Assembly (NCBI GenBank): GCA_902537215.1
Contig: CACBAM010000008.1
Span: 30,582-94,581, forward strand
Reading direction: 5' to 3'
DNA from: an uncultured Alphaproteobacteria bacterium
Lineage (GTDB): Bacteria > Pseudomonadota > Alphaproteobacteria > Rhodobacterales > Rhodobacteraceae
Length of the DNA: 64,000 bases
In this document: positions 1-9,485 of the stretch, piece by piece
Position numbering within the stretch: the stretch's first letter is position 1
Layout of the letters: each line of letters starts with the position of its first letter
Program-made: the position numbers and the translations under genes
Notes under the pieces: model-generated
The model's database searches: none
Told to the model about the DNA's origin: nothing
What the model saw: the letters and a program-made list of their open reading frames with translations, nothing else

Positions 1-6
1 TAAAGT

Positions 7-789
7 ATGTCTAGTGAACAAAAAAAGGTGATGATGGAAGTTAAAAACATCAATCTCAGATTTGGTGGTGTTATAGCTATTCAAGACGTTTCTTTCGATA
101 TCCAAGAGGGAGAAATAAGAGCGATAATCGGTCCGAATGGAGCAGGAAAGTCGTCGATGCTAAATGTTATAAACGGTTTTTATCATCCCCAAGAGGGAGA
201 AATATGGTTTAGAGGAGAAAAAAGGCCTTCGATGGAACCATATGAAGTTGCAAAAACTGGAATCGCTAGAACCTTCCAAAACATCGCACTTTTTAAGGGA
301 ATGACAACCATAGAAAATGTTATGACCGGTAGACAGCTTCAAATGAATAAGAATTTCTTTTGGCAACTTTTCAGATACGGCCCTGCAATTGAGGAAGAGG
401 TAATGCATAGGAAAAGGTGTGAAGAAATTATAGATTTTCTAGAGATTAATCATATCAGAAAATCACCAGTTGGGTCACTTCCCTATGGTTTACAAAAGAG
501 GGTTGAGTTAGCAAGAGCACTGGCAATGGAGCCTGATCTACTTCTTTTAGATGAGCCAATGGCAGGAATGAATGTTGAAGAAAAGCAAGACATGTCGCGT
601 TTTATTATTGATGTAAACGAGGAATTTGGAACAACTATAGCTTTGATCGAACACGATATGGCGGTTGTCATGGATCTAGCTGACCGAGTAGTTGTTTTAG
701 ACTATGGAAAAATGCTTGCTGATGGCACACCAAAAGAGGTTCAATCCAACCAAGCTGTTATTGACGCATATTTAGGAGTGGCACACTGA
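7..789 (+). CDS. livG: Branched-chain-type ABC transporter ATP-binding protein (LivG-like)
   Basis: Cytoplasmic ATPase that drives a high-affinity importer of the branched-chain amino acid (HAAT) family. The Walker A loop GPNGAGKSS is near residue 45, and the Walker B segment LLLLDEPMAGM lies near 180, followed by the switch histidine in IEHDM. The usual LSGG signature is replaced by LPYGLQKR, as is common in LivG proteins, and the C-terminal tail (YLGVAH) is typical of the group. The 260-aa length is normal. The ATG stop-start junction with the next gene overlaps by one base, so the two are translationally coupled. The window opens with a TAA just upstream, probably the end of a preceding gene. 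The substrate is not shown; the linked acyl-CoA ligase suggests a carboxylic acid rather than leucine. Confidence 0.9.
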   Translation: MSSEQKKVMMEVKNINLRFGGVIAIQDVSFDIQEGEIRAIIGPNGAGKSSMLNVINGFYHPQEGEIWFRGEKRPSMEPYEVAKTGIARTFQNIALFKGMTTIENVMTGRQLQMNKNFFWQLFRYGPAIEEEVMHRKRCEEIIDFLEINHIRKSPVGSLPYGLQKRVELARALAMEPDLLLLDEPMAGMNVEEKQDMSRFIIDVNEEFGTTIALIEHDMAVVMDLADRVVVLDYGKMLADGTPKEVQSNQAVIDAYLGVAH

Positions 790-1745
790 TGGATCTATTA
801 ACTGGAATTTTTATAACTCCATTCGCCGAAATGATTGGACTACCTGATTTGTTTTTTCAGGCGCTATGGGATGGCTTTGTGAGTGGGACCTTATACGGTT
901 TGATAGCACTCGGATTTGTTTTGATATTCAAAGCTTCAGGCGTATTTAATTTTGCACAGCCAATATTAGTAGTTTTGGCAGCCCTAGCTTTGATTAGCTT
1001 TTACAAAATGGGAGTTCCTGCTTGGATAAGCGTAGTGCTAGTTTTGATTATGTTTTATGGGCTCGCCTGGTTAATTGAGCGATTAATATTGCGGAAATTG
1101 GTCAACACAGATGGAAACATTCTTTTTATGTCTACAGTTGCTCTGAGTTTTATCATAATCGGTGCTGCTCAGTGGATTTTTGGTGGACGCCCTAGTTCAA
1201 TGATACATAAAGAACTGGGAATACCTACAGGGAGTTTTGAGTGGCCAATGTTTGGCGGAGGAGTATATTTCGACCTATTGGATATTTCAGCAGCTGTGGT
1301 TGCTGTTATACTTATCGTTTGCTTGGGGCTCTTTTTTAGTCGCACAAAGATTGGTAGAGGGTTAAGAGCAGTAGCCGATGATCATCAAGCAGCGCTTTCC
1401 GTTGGCATATCCTTGAACCAAATATGGGTGATAGTGTGGTTTGTCGCCGGTGTCGTGGCTCTGGTGACTGGAATATTTTGGGGTGCTAGGTCCGACGTGT
1501 CTTTTGCCCTACAGATAATTGGGTTTAAAGCATTACCAGTTCTTATCATTGGGGGATTTACGTCTGTTCCCGGTGCCATTGTCGGTGGGCTAATGATAGG
1601 CATAGGCGAGAAGATATTTGAGATTTACTGGGGGCCTCTGCTTGGCAGTGGTGTAGAAGGTTGGTTCGCGTATTTCATTGCACTTGGATTTCTCTTGTTC
1701 AAGCCACAGGGTTTGTTTGGAGACAAGATTATAGAGAGGGTTTGA
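789..1745 (+). CDS. livH: Branched-chain-type ABC transporter permease (LivH-like)
   Basis: First inner-membrane permease subunit of the HAAT importer. The 318-aa protein is almost entirely hydrophobic, with about eight predicted membrane segments. It carries the LivH-typical stretch GTLYGLIALGFVLIFKASGVFNFAQ near residue 35 (the pore-lining region) and the coupling-helix region GLRAVADDHQAALSVGI near 190, which contacts the ATPases. It starts one base inside the stop of livG and is followed after three bases by livM, so livG-H-M form one translational unit. Confidence 0.9.
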   Translation: MDLLTGIFITPFAEMIGLPDLFFQALWDGFVSGTLYGLIALGFVLIFKASGVFNFAQPILVVLAALALISFYKMGVPAWISVVLVLIMFYGLAWLIERLILRKLVNTDGNILFMSTVALSFIIIGAAQWIFGGRPSSMIHKELGIPTGSFEWPMFGGGVYFDLLDISAAVVAVILIVCLGLFFSRTKIGRGLRAVADDHQAALSVGISLNQIWVIVWFVAGVVALVTGIFWGARSDVSFALQIIGFKALPVLIIGGFTSVPGAIVGGLMIGIGEKIFEIYWGPLLGSGVEGWFAYFIALGFLLFKPQGLFGDKIIERV

Positions 1746-1748
1746 TCA

Positions 1749-2837
1749 ATGTATTTTAGAGAAACAGGTCAATTTAAATCAAAATATAAAGAAGAATTAG
1801 CGGCATTTCCGATATTTGAGGATAAAATAGGTATAGCAATTGCGGCACTTTTAGCTTTTGTGCTAATACCAATATTTGGTTTGCCCGGACTTTCTTGGGA
1901 TTTTACTATGTCCGCGGTGATGATACCGGTAGTTATTTTTACCATAACAACTTTGGGTTTGAATATTTTACTAGGCTTTGCTGGGCAAATTTCTTTGGGA
2001 ACCGCTGCTTTTATGGGGGTAGGAGCCTATAGTTGTTATAAGATAATGACGATTTTCCCAGACCTCAATGCGTTGATATGTGTAGTTTTGTCTGGGGTCG
2101 TGACTGCGTTTGTAGGCACGATATTTGGACTTCCTTCTTTGAGGATTAAAGGCTTTTATCTTATGGTGGCAACTCTGGCTGCGCAGTTTTTCTTAGAATG
2201 GGCTTTTATAAGAATACCGTGGTTGTACAACTATAATATCAGCGGTGCAATTGAAGTCCCTTACAAGGAAATGTTCGGGATCGTTCTAACCGGTGCAAAG
2301 TCCGAACCATTAACAAGATATTTTGTATGTCTAGGGTTCCTCGTTGTTTTGACCTGGTTAGCATCCAACGTTATCAGAGGAAGAATCGGTCGGTCCTGGA
2401 TGATGATAAGAGACATGGATATTGCAGCCGAGCTAATTGGAGTACGTCCTCTAACGGCGAAATTATCGGCTTTTGCATTTTCGTCCTTCTATATTGGTAT
2501 TTCTGGTGCGCTGATGGTATTCTTTTGGCTCGGTGCAGCTGAAGTTGAGAGCTTCGATATCAACCATAGTTTTACATACTTATTTATGGTCATCATTGGG
2601 GGGCTTGGGTCTATAACAGGTTGCTATTTTGGAGCTATATTAGTTTGGGTTATACCAGTAATTCTAAAGGAATACGGGAAATCTGTATTTGGTATAGATG
2701 CATTTGTGATGGAGAATTTCACTACAATACTCTTAGGTGTAGTGATGGTCGTTATTTTAATAGTGGAACCGCATGGTTTAGCTCGAATTTGGCAAATTGC
2801 TAAACAAAAGTTAAGGCTCTGGCCCTTCCCCTATTAA
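1749..2837 (+). CDS. livM: Branched-chain-type ABC transporter permease (LivM-like)
   Basis: Second inner-membrane permease of the importer, 362 aa. A soluble N-terminal stretch of about 30 residues precedes the membrane segments. The LivM-typical motif LNILLGFAGQISLGTAAFMGVGAYS begins near residue 73, and GGLGSITGCYFGAI near 285 is another family signature. The coupling loop holds MMIRDMDIAAELIGV. It starts three bases after livH. A 104-base gap with a hairpin separates it from the substrate-binding protein gene. Confidence 0.9.
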   Translation: MYFRETGQFKSKYKEELAAFPIFEDKIGIAIAALLAFVLIPIFGLPGLSWDFTMSAVMIPVVIFTITTLGLNILLGFAGQISLGTAAFMGVGAYSCYKIMTIFPDLNALICVVLSGVVTAFVGTIFGLPSLRIKGFYLMVATLAAQFFLEWAFIRIPWLYNYNISGAIEVPYKEMFGIVLTGAKSEPLTRYFVCLGFLVVLTWLASNVIRGRIGRSWMMIRDMDIAAELIGVRPLTAKLSAFAFSSFYIGISGALMVFFWLGAAEVESFDINHSFTYLFMVIIGGLGSITGCYFGAILVWVIPVILKEYGKSVFGIDAFVMENFTTILLGVVMVVILIVEPHGLARIWQIAKQKLRLWPFPY

Positions 2838-2864
2838 AATTTAGAGAAGCATAGATTGGCATTT

Positions 2865-2900
2865 TGGGCCTTGCCTTTCTATGTAAATAAACAAGGCCCA
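2865..2900 (+). terminator. Hairpin between livM and the binding-protein gene
   Basis: A 9-bp perfect stem (TGGGCCTTG at 2865-2873 with CAAGGCCCA at 2892-2900) encloses an 18-base loop. It is followed by an AT-rich stretch without a clear T-run. It sits 42 bases before the start of the substrate-binding protein. It may protect the mRNA 3' end of livGHM or stabilise the binding-protein transcript rather than end transcription. Confidence 0.5.
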
Positions 2901-2941
2901 TAAATAAATGTGGCTCGCCACGATATTTGGGAGAAAACGTT

Positions 2942-4231
2942 ATGAAAAAAACAATTATAAGTGCTTTCGTCGCTGTAAGTACTTTAATTACAACAGTGGG
3001 AATGAGCTTTGGAGATTTGCTAGTGCCCGTTATGACTTACCGAGTTGGTCCTTTTGCGGCTAACGGTACGCAAAACGCTAACGGTTTTGTAGACTATTTG
3101 ACAATGCTTAATGAGCGTGATGGTGGTATCAATGGGGTAAAGATAAAAGTAGAAGAGTGTGAGACTGGCTACAAAGCTGAAAAAGGTGTTGAGTGCTATG
3201 AATCGTACCGAGGAAAAAATCCTTTAGTGCATACTCCGAACTCCACAGGGATTACACTTCAAATTTTGGCAAAGGCACCTGAAGACAAAACACCAATCTT
3301 GACGATGGGTTATGGTTTGTCAGCAGCGGCAAAAGGTGAAACTTTCCCTTGGGCTTTCAATTACCCAACATCTTACTTTTCGCAGATGACATCAATTTTA
3401 AAGTACATCGATAGTCAGACAGGTTTAAAGGATCAGAAAATTGGCTTTATATTCTTAGAAAGTGGATATGGACGTGAGCCTATCCCCGTTCTGGAACAAC
3501 TAGCGCCAAAATTTGGATTTGAATACTTTTTGCTACCTGTTGCTGGTAAGGATGCACAAAATCAATCATCACACTGGTTGACAGTTAGAAAAGAGAAGCC
3601 TGACTGGATGATCATGTGGGGTTGGGGTGTTATGAATCCAACTGCTGTTAAAGCCGCGATTAAATCTAGATATCCCTTAGACAGGTTTGTTGGTAACTGG
3701 TGGTCAGCAGGAGACGTTGACCTTGGACCAATTGGAGAAGCAGGAAAAGGTTACAAAGGTGCAACTTTCAACGCCACTGGAACTGACTTTCCAGCCGTTC
3801 AAGATGTTATCAAGTACGTCGTCAGCAAAGGTATCACAAAGACAGGTTCCGAAGGCCCTGGCACAGTTCTTTACAATAGAGCATTGTGGAACGCTGCTCT
3901 AATTGCGGAGGCCATAAAGACTGCTCAAGATATCACCGGTAAAAAGGAAATTACCGGTGAGGACATGAGAATTGGTCTTGAAAACTTTGTTCTTGATGAA
4001 GCACGACTTAAAGAACTTGGTTTCGCAGGAATGGTTGCTCCGATTGTGGGATCTTGTAAGGACCACGAAGGAGCTGGCGCAGCATTTATTCAGCAATGGG
4101 ATGGATCAAAGTGGGTGAAAATCACTGATGCGATTGATCCGATGAAGGATATTGCTCAAGAAATGTTGACAAAAGCTGCAGCTCAGTACGCGTCAAATAA
4201 TGCTGGTTGGACTACTCAGACCTGTAAATAA
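2942..4231 (+). CDS. ABC transporter substrate-binding protein (LivK-like, HAAT family)
   Basis: Periplasmic substrate-binding protein of the importer. The chosen ATG is preceded by GGGAGA at a good ribosome-binding distance; an in-frame TTG at 2927 lies within that site and is unlikely. The protein is about 429 aa. It begins with a basic n-region (MKKT) and a hydrophobic segment ending near SFG, a clear signal peptide. The mature part has the type I periplasmic-binding fold, with the usual NARDGGINGVKI-like segment (here NERDGGINGVKIKV) near residue 60. Two hairpins flank the gene, which fits differential expression above the membrane subunits. The sequence does not identify the ligand; relatives beside CoA ligases are often annotated for aromatic or fatty acids. 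Confidence 0.88.
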   Translation: MKKTIISAFVAVSTLITTVGMSFGDLLVPVMTYRVGPFAANGTQNANGFVDYLTMLNERDGGINGVKIKVEECETGYKAEKGVECYESYRGKNPLVHTPNSTGITLQILAKAPEDKTPILTMGYGLSAAAKGETFPWAFNYPTSYFSQMTSILKYIDSQTGLKDQKIGFIFLESGYGREPIPVLEQLAPKFGFEYFLLPVAGKDAQNQSSHWLTVRKEKPDWMIMWGWGVMNPTAVKAAIKSRYPLDRFVGNWWSAGDVDLGPIGEAGKGYKGATFNATGTDFPAVQDVIKYVVSKGITKTGSEGPGTVLYNRALWNAALIAEAIKTAQDITGKKEITGEDMRIGLENFVLDEARLKELGFAGMVAPIVGSCKDHEGAGAAFIQQWDGSKWVKITDAIDPMKDIAQEMLTKAAAQYASNNAGWTTQTCK

Positions 4232-4245
4232 GCATTAGTATCTTG

Positions 4246-4275
4246 GTCCTGGCTCATTTGAGCCAGGACTTTATA
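4246..4275 (+). terminator. Attenuating hairpin after the binding-protein gene
   Basis: A perfect 10-bp stem (GTCCTGGCTC at 4246-4255 with GAGCCAGGAC at 4260-4269) closes a 4-base ATTT loop and is followed by TTTATAAAAA. The T-run is short, so it probably acts as a partial terminator or mRNA-stabilising structure. This would give more binding protein than downstream livF and ligase. Confidence 0.75.
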
Positions 4276-4289
4276 AAAAGGGTTAAGAA

Positions 4290-5108
4290 ATGTTTGATGA
4301 AAAAAGCGCCGAAACTGTTCTAGATGTAAGTAACATAGAGGTAGTCTATAACAACATTATTTTAGTTTTAAGAGGGGTTAGCCTGTCGGTCGAGAAAGGT
4401 GGCATTACGGCACTCTTAGGAGGTAATGGAGCAGGTAAAAGCACAACTTTGAAATCAATATCCAATTTACTAAAGTCTGAACGTGGTGAGGTTACAAAAG
4501 GATCAATTAGCTACAATGGCGAGAATATAAATGAATTTAATCCCGCTGATATGGTAAAAATGGGCGTAATTCAAGTTATGGAAGGGCGTCATTGCTTTGA
4601 ACATCTTACTGTAGAAGAAAATCTACTTACTGGGGCATACACTCGTAAAATAAACTCCTCCGAACTAAAGGACAGCCTTGAACTTGTGTATAATTATTTT
4701 CCTCGTTTGAGAGAGAGAAGAAAATCACTGGCGGGATACACCTCGGGTGGTGAGCAGCAAATGTGTGCTATAGGACGGGCACTAATGTCTACTCCAGAAA
4801 CTATTTTATTAGATGAACCAAGCATGGGGCTTGCACCTCAGCTGGTTGAAGAAATTTTTGAAATTGTTAAGCAATTGAATGAAAAAGAAAATGTGTCCTT
4901 TCTATTGGCAGAACAGAATACAAATGTAGCGCTAAAATATGCGCATAAAGGCTACATTCTAGAAAGCGGAAGGGTTGTCATGGATGGTCCTGCTAAAGAG
5001 CTGAGAGAAAACCCCGATGTTAAGGAATTTTATTTGGGGATGTCTGAAGAAGGTCGTAGCTCATTCAAAGAAACGCGTTCCTATCGTCGTAGAAAGAGGT
5101 GGTTATAA
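4290..5108 (+). CDS. livF: Branched-chain-type ABC transporter ATP-binding protein (LivF-like)
   Basis: Second ATPase of the importer, 272 aa. Walker A is GGNGAGKST near residue 48. The signature region is YTSGGEQQMCAIGRALM near 152, and Walker B is ETILLDEPSMGLAP near 176. The C-terminal ELRENPDVKEFYLGM stretch is typical of LivF, with about 20 extra basic residues after it. It is separated from the binding-protein gene by the hairpin at 4246-4275 and from the ligase gene by seven bases. Confidence 0.9.
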   Translation: MFDEKSAETVLDVSNIEVVYNNIILVLRGVSLSVEKGGITALLGGNGAGKSTTLKSISNLLKSERGEVTKGSISYNGENINEFNPADMVKMGVIQVMEGRHCFEHLTVEENLLTGAYTRKINSSELKDSLELVYNYFPRLRERRKSLAGYTSGGEQQMCAIGRALMSTPETILLDEPSMGLAPQLVEEIFEIVKQLNEKENVSFLLAEQNTNVALKYAHKGYILESGRVVMDGPAKELRENPDVKEFYLGMSEEGRSSFKETRSYRRRKRWL

Positions 5109-5115
5109 GGCATTT

Positions 5116-6342
5116 ATGACTAAATATTATGATAATTTAGAAACACGATCCCACGACGAGAGGAAAACTGATTTATCCAAGCAACTGCCCTTGCAAGTAA
5201 AAAACGCGAAAGAGAACTCCAAGGCGTTTAGTAAAATATTGCACGATATAGATCACCAAGAAATTACATCAATAGATGATCTAAGAACGTTACCAGTGTT
5301 AAGAAAAAGTGAACTTGTACGATTACAGGCAGAAGATCCTCCTTTGGGAGGCTTGATTGCTGGAACTGTGCAAGATTTGAATCAGATCTTTCAATCACCT
5401 GGACCAATTTATGAACCTGGCATGGTAAAAAAAGATTGGTGGCGATCCGCCAGAGCGTTGAATGCAGCTGGAATAGGAAAAGGTGACATTGTGCAAAACT
5501 GTTTCTCCTATCATTTCACGCCAGCAGGCATGTTGAGTGAGCAAGGTATCTTGGCGGTGGGCGCAACAGTGTTTCCTGCAGGAACTGGGCAAACGGAATT
5601 ACAAGCTCGAGCTGCAAGTGAGATCGGCGTGACGGCATACATTGGCGTACCTGATTTTTTGCAAATAATTTTAGATAAGGGAGATGAGCTAGGATTAGAC
5701 CTTTCTAAAATTAAAAAAGCATTAGTAGGGGGAGGCCCTCTTTTCCCAAAAACGAGGCAAAATTATAAGGATAGGAATATTATATGTCTACAAAACTATG
5801 GGACAGCAGATTTAGGCAATGTTGCATATGAGACGTTACCAGACGCCCCGATGGTCGTTGATGAAGGTGTAATTGTTGAAATAGTTACACCAGGTACAGG
5901 TGATCCTGTTTCAGACGGTGAGATTGGGGAGGTCCTAGTTACCTCATTGAACTCGGATTATCCATTGATCAGGTTTGCAACAGGGGACTTGTCGGCTGTT
6001 GCCCCTGGAAAAAGTGAATGTGGTCGTACAAATGTTCGAATAGTTGGTTGGCGCGGAAGAGCAGATCAAACAACAAAAATTAAAGGGATGTTTGTGAGAC
6101 CCGAACAAGTAGCTGATTTAGTGGCAAGATCTCCTGAAATAAAAAAGGCTAGGGTCAATGTAAACCGGAGTGATAATAATGACGTTATGTCAGTTCTTTT
6201 AGAGATTGAAGGAGAAACAAATAAGGACTATGATCCTATGATAAAAGAGATACTTAAACTCAAAGGTGAAGTGCAAATTGTGTCGCCAGGCACTCTTCCC
6301 AATGATGGAAAGGTAATAGACGACCAAAGAACATTTGATTAG
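5116..6342 (+). CDS. PaaK-like AMP-forming acyl-CoA ligase
   Basis: Probable AMP-forming CoA ligase of the phenylacetate-CoA ligase family, 408 aa. It would activate an imported carboxylic acid as its adenylate and then its CoA thioester. The reading frame is open further upstream into livF, but the ATG at 5116 has an AAGG ribosome-binding site and begins the conserved N-terminus (TKYYDNLETRS). PaaK-family landmarks are YGTADLGNVAYE near residue 236 (adenine/acyl pocket) and RFATGDLSAV near 290, followed by GWRGRADQTTKIKGMFV. The phosphate loop is atypical (FQSPGPIYEPG instead of SSGTTG), as in a divergent PaaK subgroup found beside HAAT transporters. The coupling to livF suggests import followed by activation. 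The substrate is unknown; the gene lies upstream of leucine/isoleucine genes but could serve an aromatic or short-chain acid. Confidence 0.78.
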   Translation: MTKYYDNLETRSHDERKTDLSKQLPLQVKNAKENSKAFSKILHDIDHQEITSIDDLRTLPVLRKSELVRLQAEDPPLGGLIAGTVQDLNQIFQSPGPIYEPGMVKKDWWRSARALNAAGIGKGDIVQNCFSYHFTPAGMLSEQGILAVGATVFPAGTGQTELQARAASEIGVTAYIGVPDFLQIILDKGDELGLDLSKIKKALVGGGPLFPKTRQNYKDRNIICLQNYGTADLGNVAYETLPDAPMVVDEGVIVEIVTPGTGDPVSDGEIGEVLVTSLNSDYPLIRFATGDLSAVAPGKSECGRTNVRIVGWRGRADQTTKIKGMFVRPEQVADLVARSPEIKKARVNVNRSDNNDVMSVLLEIEGETNKDYDPMIKEILKLKGEVQIVSPGTLPNDGKVIDDQRTFD

Positions 6343-6355
6343 ATAGGGGGATTAC

Positions 6356-7534
6356 ATGAAAAAAGTAGTTATTGTTGGGGCTTCAAGAACACCAATGGGA
6401 GGCTTTCACGGAGAAATGAGCCAAGCAACAGCACCCGAGTTAGGTGGCGCGGCGATAAAAGGCGCAATAGAAAATGCTGGTGTTAAAAATGAAAGTATAG
6501 ATGAAGTCATCATGGGCAATGTTTTGTCTGCTGGTCAAGGGCAAGCTCCAGCTAGACAGGCATCGTTTAAAGCAGGCCTCTCCGAAAACGTTCCTGCTGT
6601 TACATTGAATAAAATGTGTGGATCCGGTTTAAAGTCTATAATATACGCGCATGACCAAATAAAAGCTGGAACCAATGAATTGGTGGCAGCGGGGGGAATG
6701 GAGAGCATGACCAATGCTCCTTATCTTTCGCCAAAAATGAGAGCTGGCGCACGTGTTGGTCATCAACAAATGTATGACCATATGTTCCTAGACGGATTGG
6801 AGGATGCTTACGAGCCTGGAAGATTGATGGGCACGTACGCTGAAGATACAGCTGAGTTATTTCAATTCACTAGAGAGCAGCAAGATGAGTATGCTATTGG
6901 CTCGTTAAATAATGCTCTAAGTGCTCAAAAAGAAAATGCTTTTGATAAAGAAATTTCACCGGTGACGATTAAAACAAGAAAAGGTGATATTACCATTAAA
7001 GAAGACGAACAACCTAAGAATGCACAACCAGAAAAAATTCCAAACTTAAAACCTGCATTTAAAAAAGATGGAACCGTTACGGCAGCTAACTCTTCTTCAA
7101 TTTCAGATGGAGCAGCCGCATTATTAATTAGCTCGGAAGAAAGAGCTAACGAGCTTTCGCTTCCTGTACGGGCTACTATTTTGGGCCATACTGTCCACGC
7201 CCACAAGCCTGGTATGTTTACCACAGCACCTATCCCAGCCGCTAAGAAGTTGATGGAAAAAGTAGGATGGTCAACAGATGATGTTGATCTATGGGAGGTT
7301 AATGAAGCCTTTGCTGTTGTGCCCATGGGATTTATGAAGGAGCTTAATATTCCTAGAGAAAAGATAAATGTTAATGGTGGCGCTTGCGCTTTGGGACATC
7401 CGATAGGAGCGTCGGGAGCTAGAATTTTAGTGACTTTACTTAATGCATTAGAAAAAAGAAATCTGAAAAAAGGTGTCGCGGCTATTTGTTTAGGCGGTGG
7501 TGAGGGTCTAGCTATGGCTATAGAAAGACCATGA
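6356..7534 (+). CDS. Acetyl-CoA C-acetyltransferase (thiolase)
   Basis: Degradative or biosynthetic thiolase of 392 aa, the normal family length. The acylated cysteine is C88 in LNKMCGSGLKS. The second catalytic set is near the C-terminus: the histidine in NEAFAV, the histidine in GGACALGHPIGASGAR, and the final cysteine loop AAICLGGGEGLAMA. In this operon it most likely cleaves acetoacetyl-CoA or 2-methylacetoacetyl-CoA, the ends of leucine and isoleucine breakdown. A GGGGG-containing ribosome-binding site precedes the ATG. The last four bases overlap the next gene (ATGA). Confidence 0.9.
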   Translation: MKKVVIVGASRTPMGGFHGEMSQATAPELGGAAIKGAIENAGVKNESIDEVIMGNVLSAGQGQAPARQASFKAGLSENVPAVTLNKMCGSGLKSIIYAHDQIKAGTNELVAAGGMESMTNAPYLSPKMRAGARVGHQQMYDHMFLDGLEDAYEPGRLMGTYAEDTAELFQFTREQQDEYAIGSLNNALSAQKENAFDKEISPVTIKTRKGDITIKEDEQPKNAQPEKIPNLKPAFKKDGTVTAANSSSISDGAAALLISSEERANELSLPVRATILGHTVHAHKPGMFTTAPIPAAKKLMEKVGWSTDDVDLWEVNEAFAVVPMGFMKELNIPREKINVNGGACALGHPIGASGARILVTLLNALEKRNLKKGVAAICLGGGEGLAMAIERP

Positions 7535-8301
7535 AAATTTCGGAAAATACAGCAGTACTAGTTACCGGAGGGGCATCTGGACTTGGCTTAGCTGTCGTCG
7601 AAAAATTTGTTTCTTTAGGAGCAAAAGTTGCAGTCTTCGATATGAATGAAGATGAAGGGTCAAAAGTTGCCAGTCAGCATGGAGTTACTTTTGGGAAAGT
7701 AGATGTATCTGACCCTCAATCAGTGGCGGACGGCCTTAGTTCAATAAGAGAGAGAATTGGGCAGGAAAGCGTTTGCGTAAATTGCGCAGGTATTGGTTTT
7801 TCTCAAAAAACAGTTTCCAAGGGTCGAAACCATCAATTTGAATTATTTGATAAAACAATACGTATAAATCTAATTGGTACTTTTAACGTTGCGTCTCAAT
7901 GTGCTTTGGGGATGTCAGAGCAGAATGCCGTGTTAAGCGGTGATCAAGAAAAAGGCGTTATAATTAATACAGCATCAGTTGCTGCTTTCGATGGTCAAAT
8001 CGGACAGATTGCTTACTCAGCCTCTAAGGGTGGTGTGGTTGGAATGACATTACCAATGGCGCGTGATTTAGCCCAGGATGGAATTAGGGTAGTTACAATT
8101 GCGCCAGGTCTCTTTAGTACGCCTATGTTACGAAGCTTACCAGAGGATGTTCAGGATGCCTTGGGTAAATCGGTACCTTTTCCTCCGAGGCTGGGGTCAC
8201 CCTCAGAATTTGCTGATTTAAGTGTCCAGATTGTAGAAAATAGTATGCTCAATGGAGAGACAATTCGGTTGGATGGTGCGATCCGTATGGCACCAAAATA
8301 G
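7531..8301 (+). CDS. Short-chain dehydrogenase, HSD10-like 3-hydroxyacyl-CoA dehydrogenase
   Basis: NAD-dependent short-chain dehydrogenase, 256 aa. The Rossmann motif TGGASGLG is at residues 12-19, NCAGIG near 84, and the catalytic set is S149, Y162 and K166 (YSASK). Segment [16 protein letters not shown] and the overall length match type-2 3-hydroxyacyl-CoA (2-methyl-3-hydroxybutyryl-CoA) dehydrogenase. This would supply 2-methylacetoacetyl-CoA to the thiolase encoded immediately upstream, with which it overlaps by four bases. The isoleucine role is inferred from family and neighbours. Confidence 0.85.
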   Translation: MKISENTAVLVTGGASGLGLAVVEKFVSLGAKVAVFDMNEDEGSKVASQHGVTFGKVDVSDPQSVADGLSSIRERIGQESVCVNCAGIGFSQKTVSKGRNHQFELFDKTIRINLIGTFNVASQCALGMSEQNAVLSGDQEKGVIINTASVAAFDGQIGQIAYSASKGGVVGMTLPMARDLAQDGIRVVTIAPGLFSTPMLRSLPEDVQDALGKSVPFPPRLGSPSEFADLSVQIVENSMLNGETIRLDGAIRMAPK

Positions 8302-8315
8302 AGGCTCGTGTAAAG

Positions 8316-9485
8316 ATGTTTAATGCAACAATGGATTTTGGCTTAGGGGAAGATATAGATGCACTAAGAGAAACCGTTAGGAAATTTGCGCTAGAAGTAA
8401 TTGCTCCAAAGTCCGCAGAGGTAGATAGGTCCAACGACTTTCCCATGGAGCTTTGGGAGATGATGGGAAATTTGGGCTTGCATGGAATAACAATCTCTGA
8501 AGAGTTTGGCGGTGTCGATATGGGGTATCTTGCCCATTGTGTGGCCGTTGAGGAAATCAGTAGAGCCAATGCGGCAATAGGAATGTCATATGGAGCGCAC
8601 TCGAATTTGTGTATAAACCAAATTTATAGATGGGGAAACGAGCAACAAAAAAATAAATATTTACCAAAATTAATAAGTGGTGAGCATGTAGGATCACTCG
8701 CGATGTCGGAGCCAAGTGCTGGCTCTGATGTTGTTTCAATGAAGCTTAAAGCAGAAAAGCGAAATGATTATTATTTGCTAAATGGATCAAAAATGTGGAT
8801 TACCAATGGGCCTGATGCTGATACCCTTGTTGTGTATGCGAAAACTGATGTATCGGCAGGCCCTAGGGGAATAACTGCTTTTCTCATAGAGAAAGGTATG
8901 GAAGGTTTTTCTACGGGAAAGAAACTAGATAAACTTGGAATGCGTGGATCGAATACGTCAGAGTTAATTTTTGAAAATTGTGAAGTTCCCTATGAAAACG
9001 TCCTCGGTGAAGAGGGAAAGGGTGTAAATGTTCTTATGTCTGGACTTGATTACGAAAGAGTAGTTTTAGCAGCGGGTCCGGTTGGAATAATGGCTGGTGC
9101 GATGGATGTGGTAGTGCCTTATATCCACGAAAGAGAACAATTTGGTAAACCTATCGGTACTTTTCAATTAATGCAGGGAAAGATCGCTGATATGTACACT
9201 ACCATGAATGCATGCAGATCATATGTCTATTCTGTAGCAAGAGCATGCGATGAAGGACAAACTACAAGAAAAGATTCAGCTGGGTGCATACTTTATGCGG
9301 CTGAGAAAGCAACCCAAATAGCACTAGACGCTATCCAATGTCTTGGTGGCAACGGATATATTAATGATTATCCCACAGGCAGACTTCTACGTGATGCAAA
9401 ACTCTATGAGATAGGTGCGGGTACTTCAGAAATTAGACGCATGCTTATTGGAAGAGAGTTATTTGAAGAAACAAAGCTAAGTTAA
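8316..9485 (+). CDS. ivd: Isovaleryl-CoA dehydrogenase
   Basis: FAD-dependent acyl-CoA dehydrogenase, 389 aa, which oxidises isovaleryl-CoA to 3-methylcrotonyl-CoA in leucine catabolism. The subgroup call rests on the catalytic base: E247 in [10 protein letters not shown], the internal position used by isovaleryl-CoA dehydrogenases. At the C-terminal position where most family members carry a glutamate, this protein has the sequence [11 protein letters not shown]. The flavin region [11 protein letters not shown] (near 129) and [10 protein letters not shown] are intact. The ATG at 8316 is used; a second in-frame ATG lies five codons later. It is coupled to mccB by a TAATG one-base overlap. Confidence 0.93.
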   Translation: MFNATMDFGLGEDIDALRETVRKFALEVIAPKSAEVDRSNDFPMELWEMMGNLGLHGITISEEFGGVDMGYLAHCVAVEEISRANAAIGMSYGAHSNLCINQIYRWGNEQQKNKYLPKLISGEHVGSLAMSEPSAGSDVVSMKLKAEKRNDYYLLNGSKMWITNGPDADTLVVYAKTDVSAGPRGITAFLIEKGMEGFSTGKKLDKLGMRGSNTSELIFENCEVPYENVLGEEGKGVNVLMSGLDYERVVLAAGPVGIMAGAMDVVVPYIHEREQFGKPIGTFQLMQGKIADMYTTMNACRSYVYSVARACDEGQTTRKDSAGCILYAAEKATQIALDAIQCLGGNGYINDYPTGRLLRDAKLYEIGAGTSEIRRMLIGRELFEETKLS

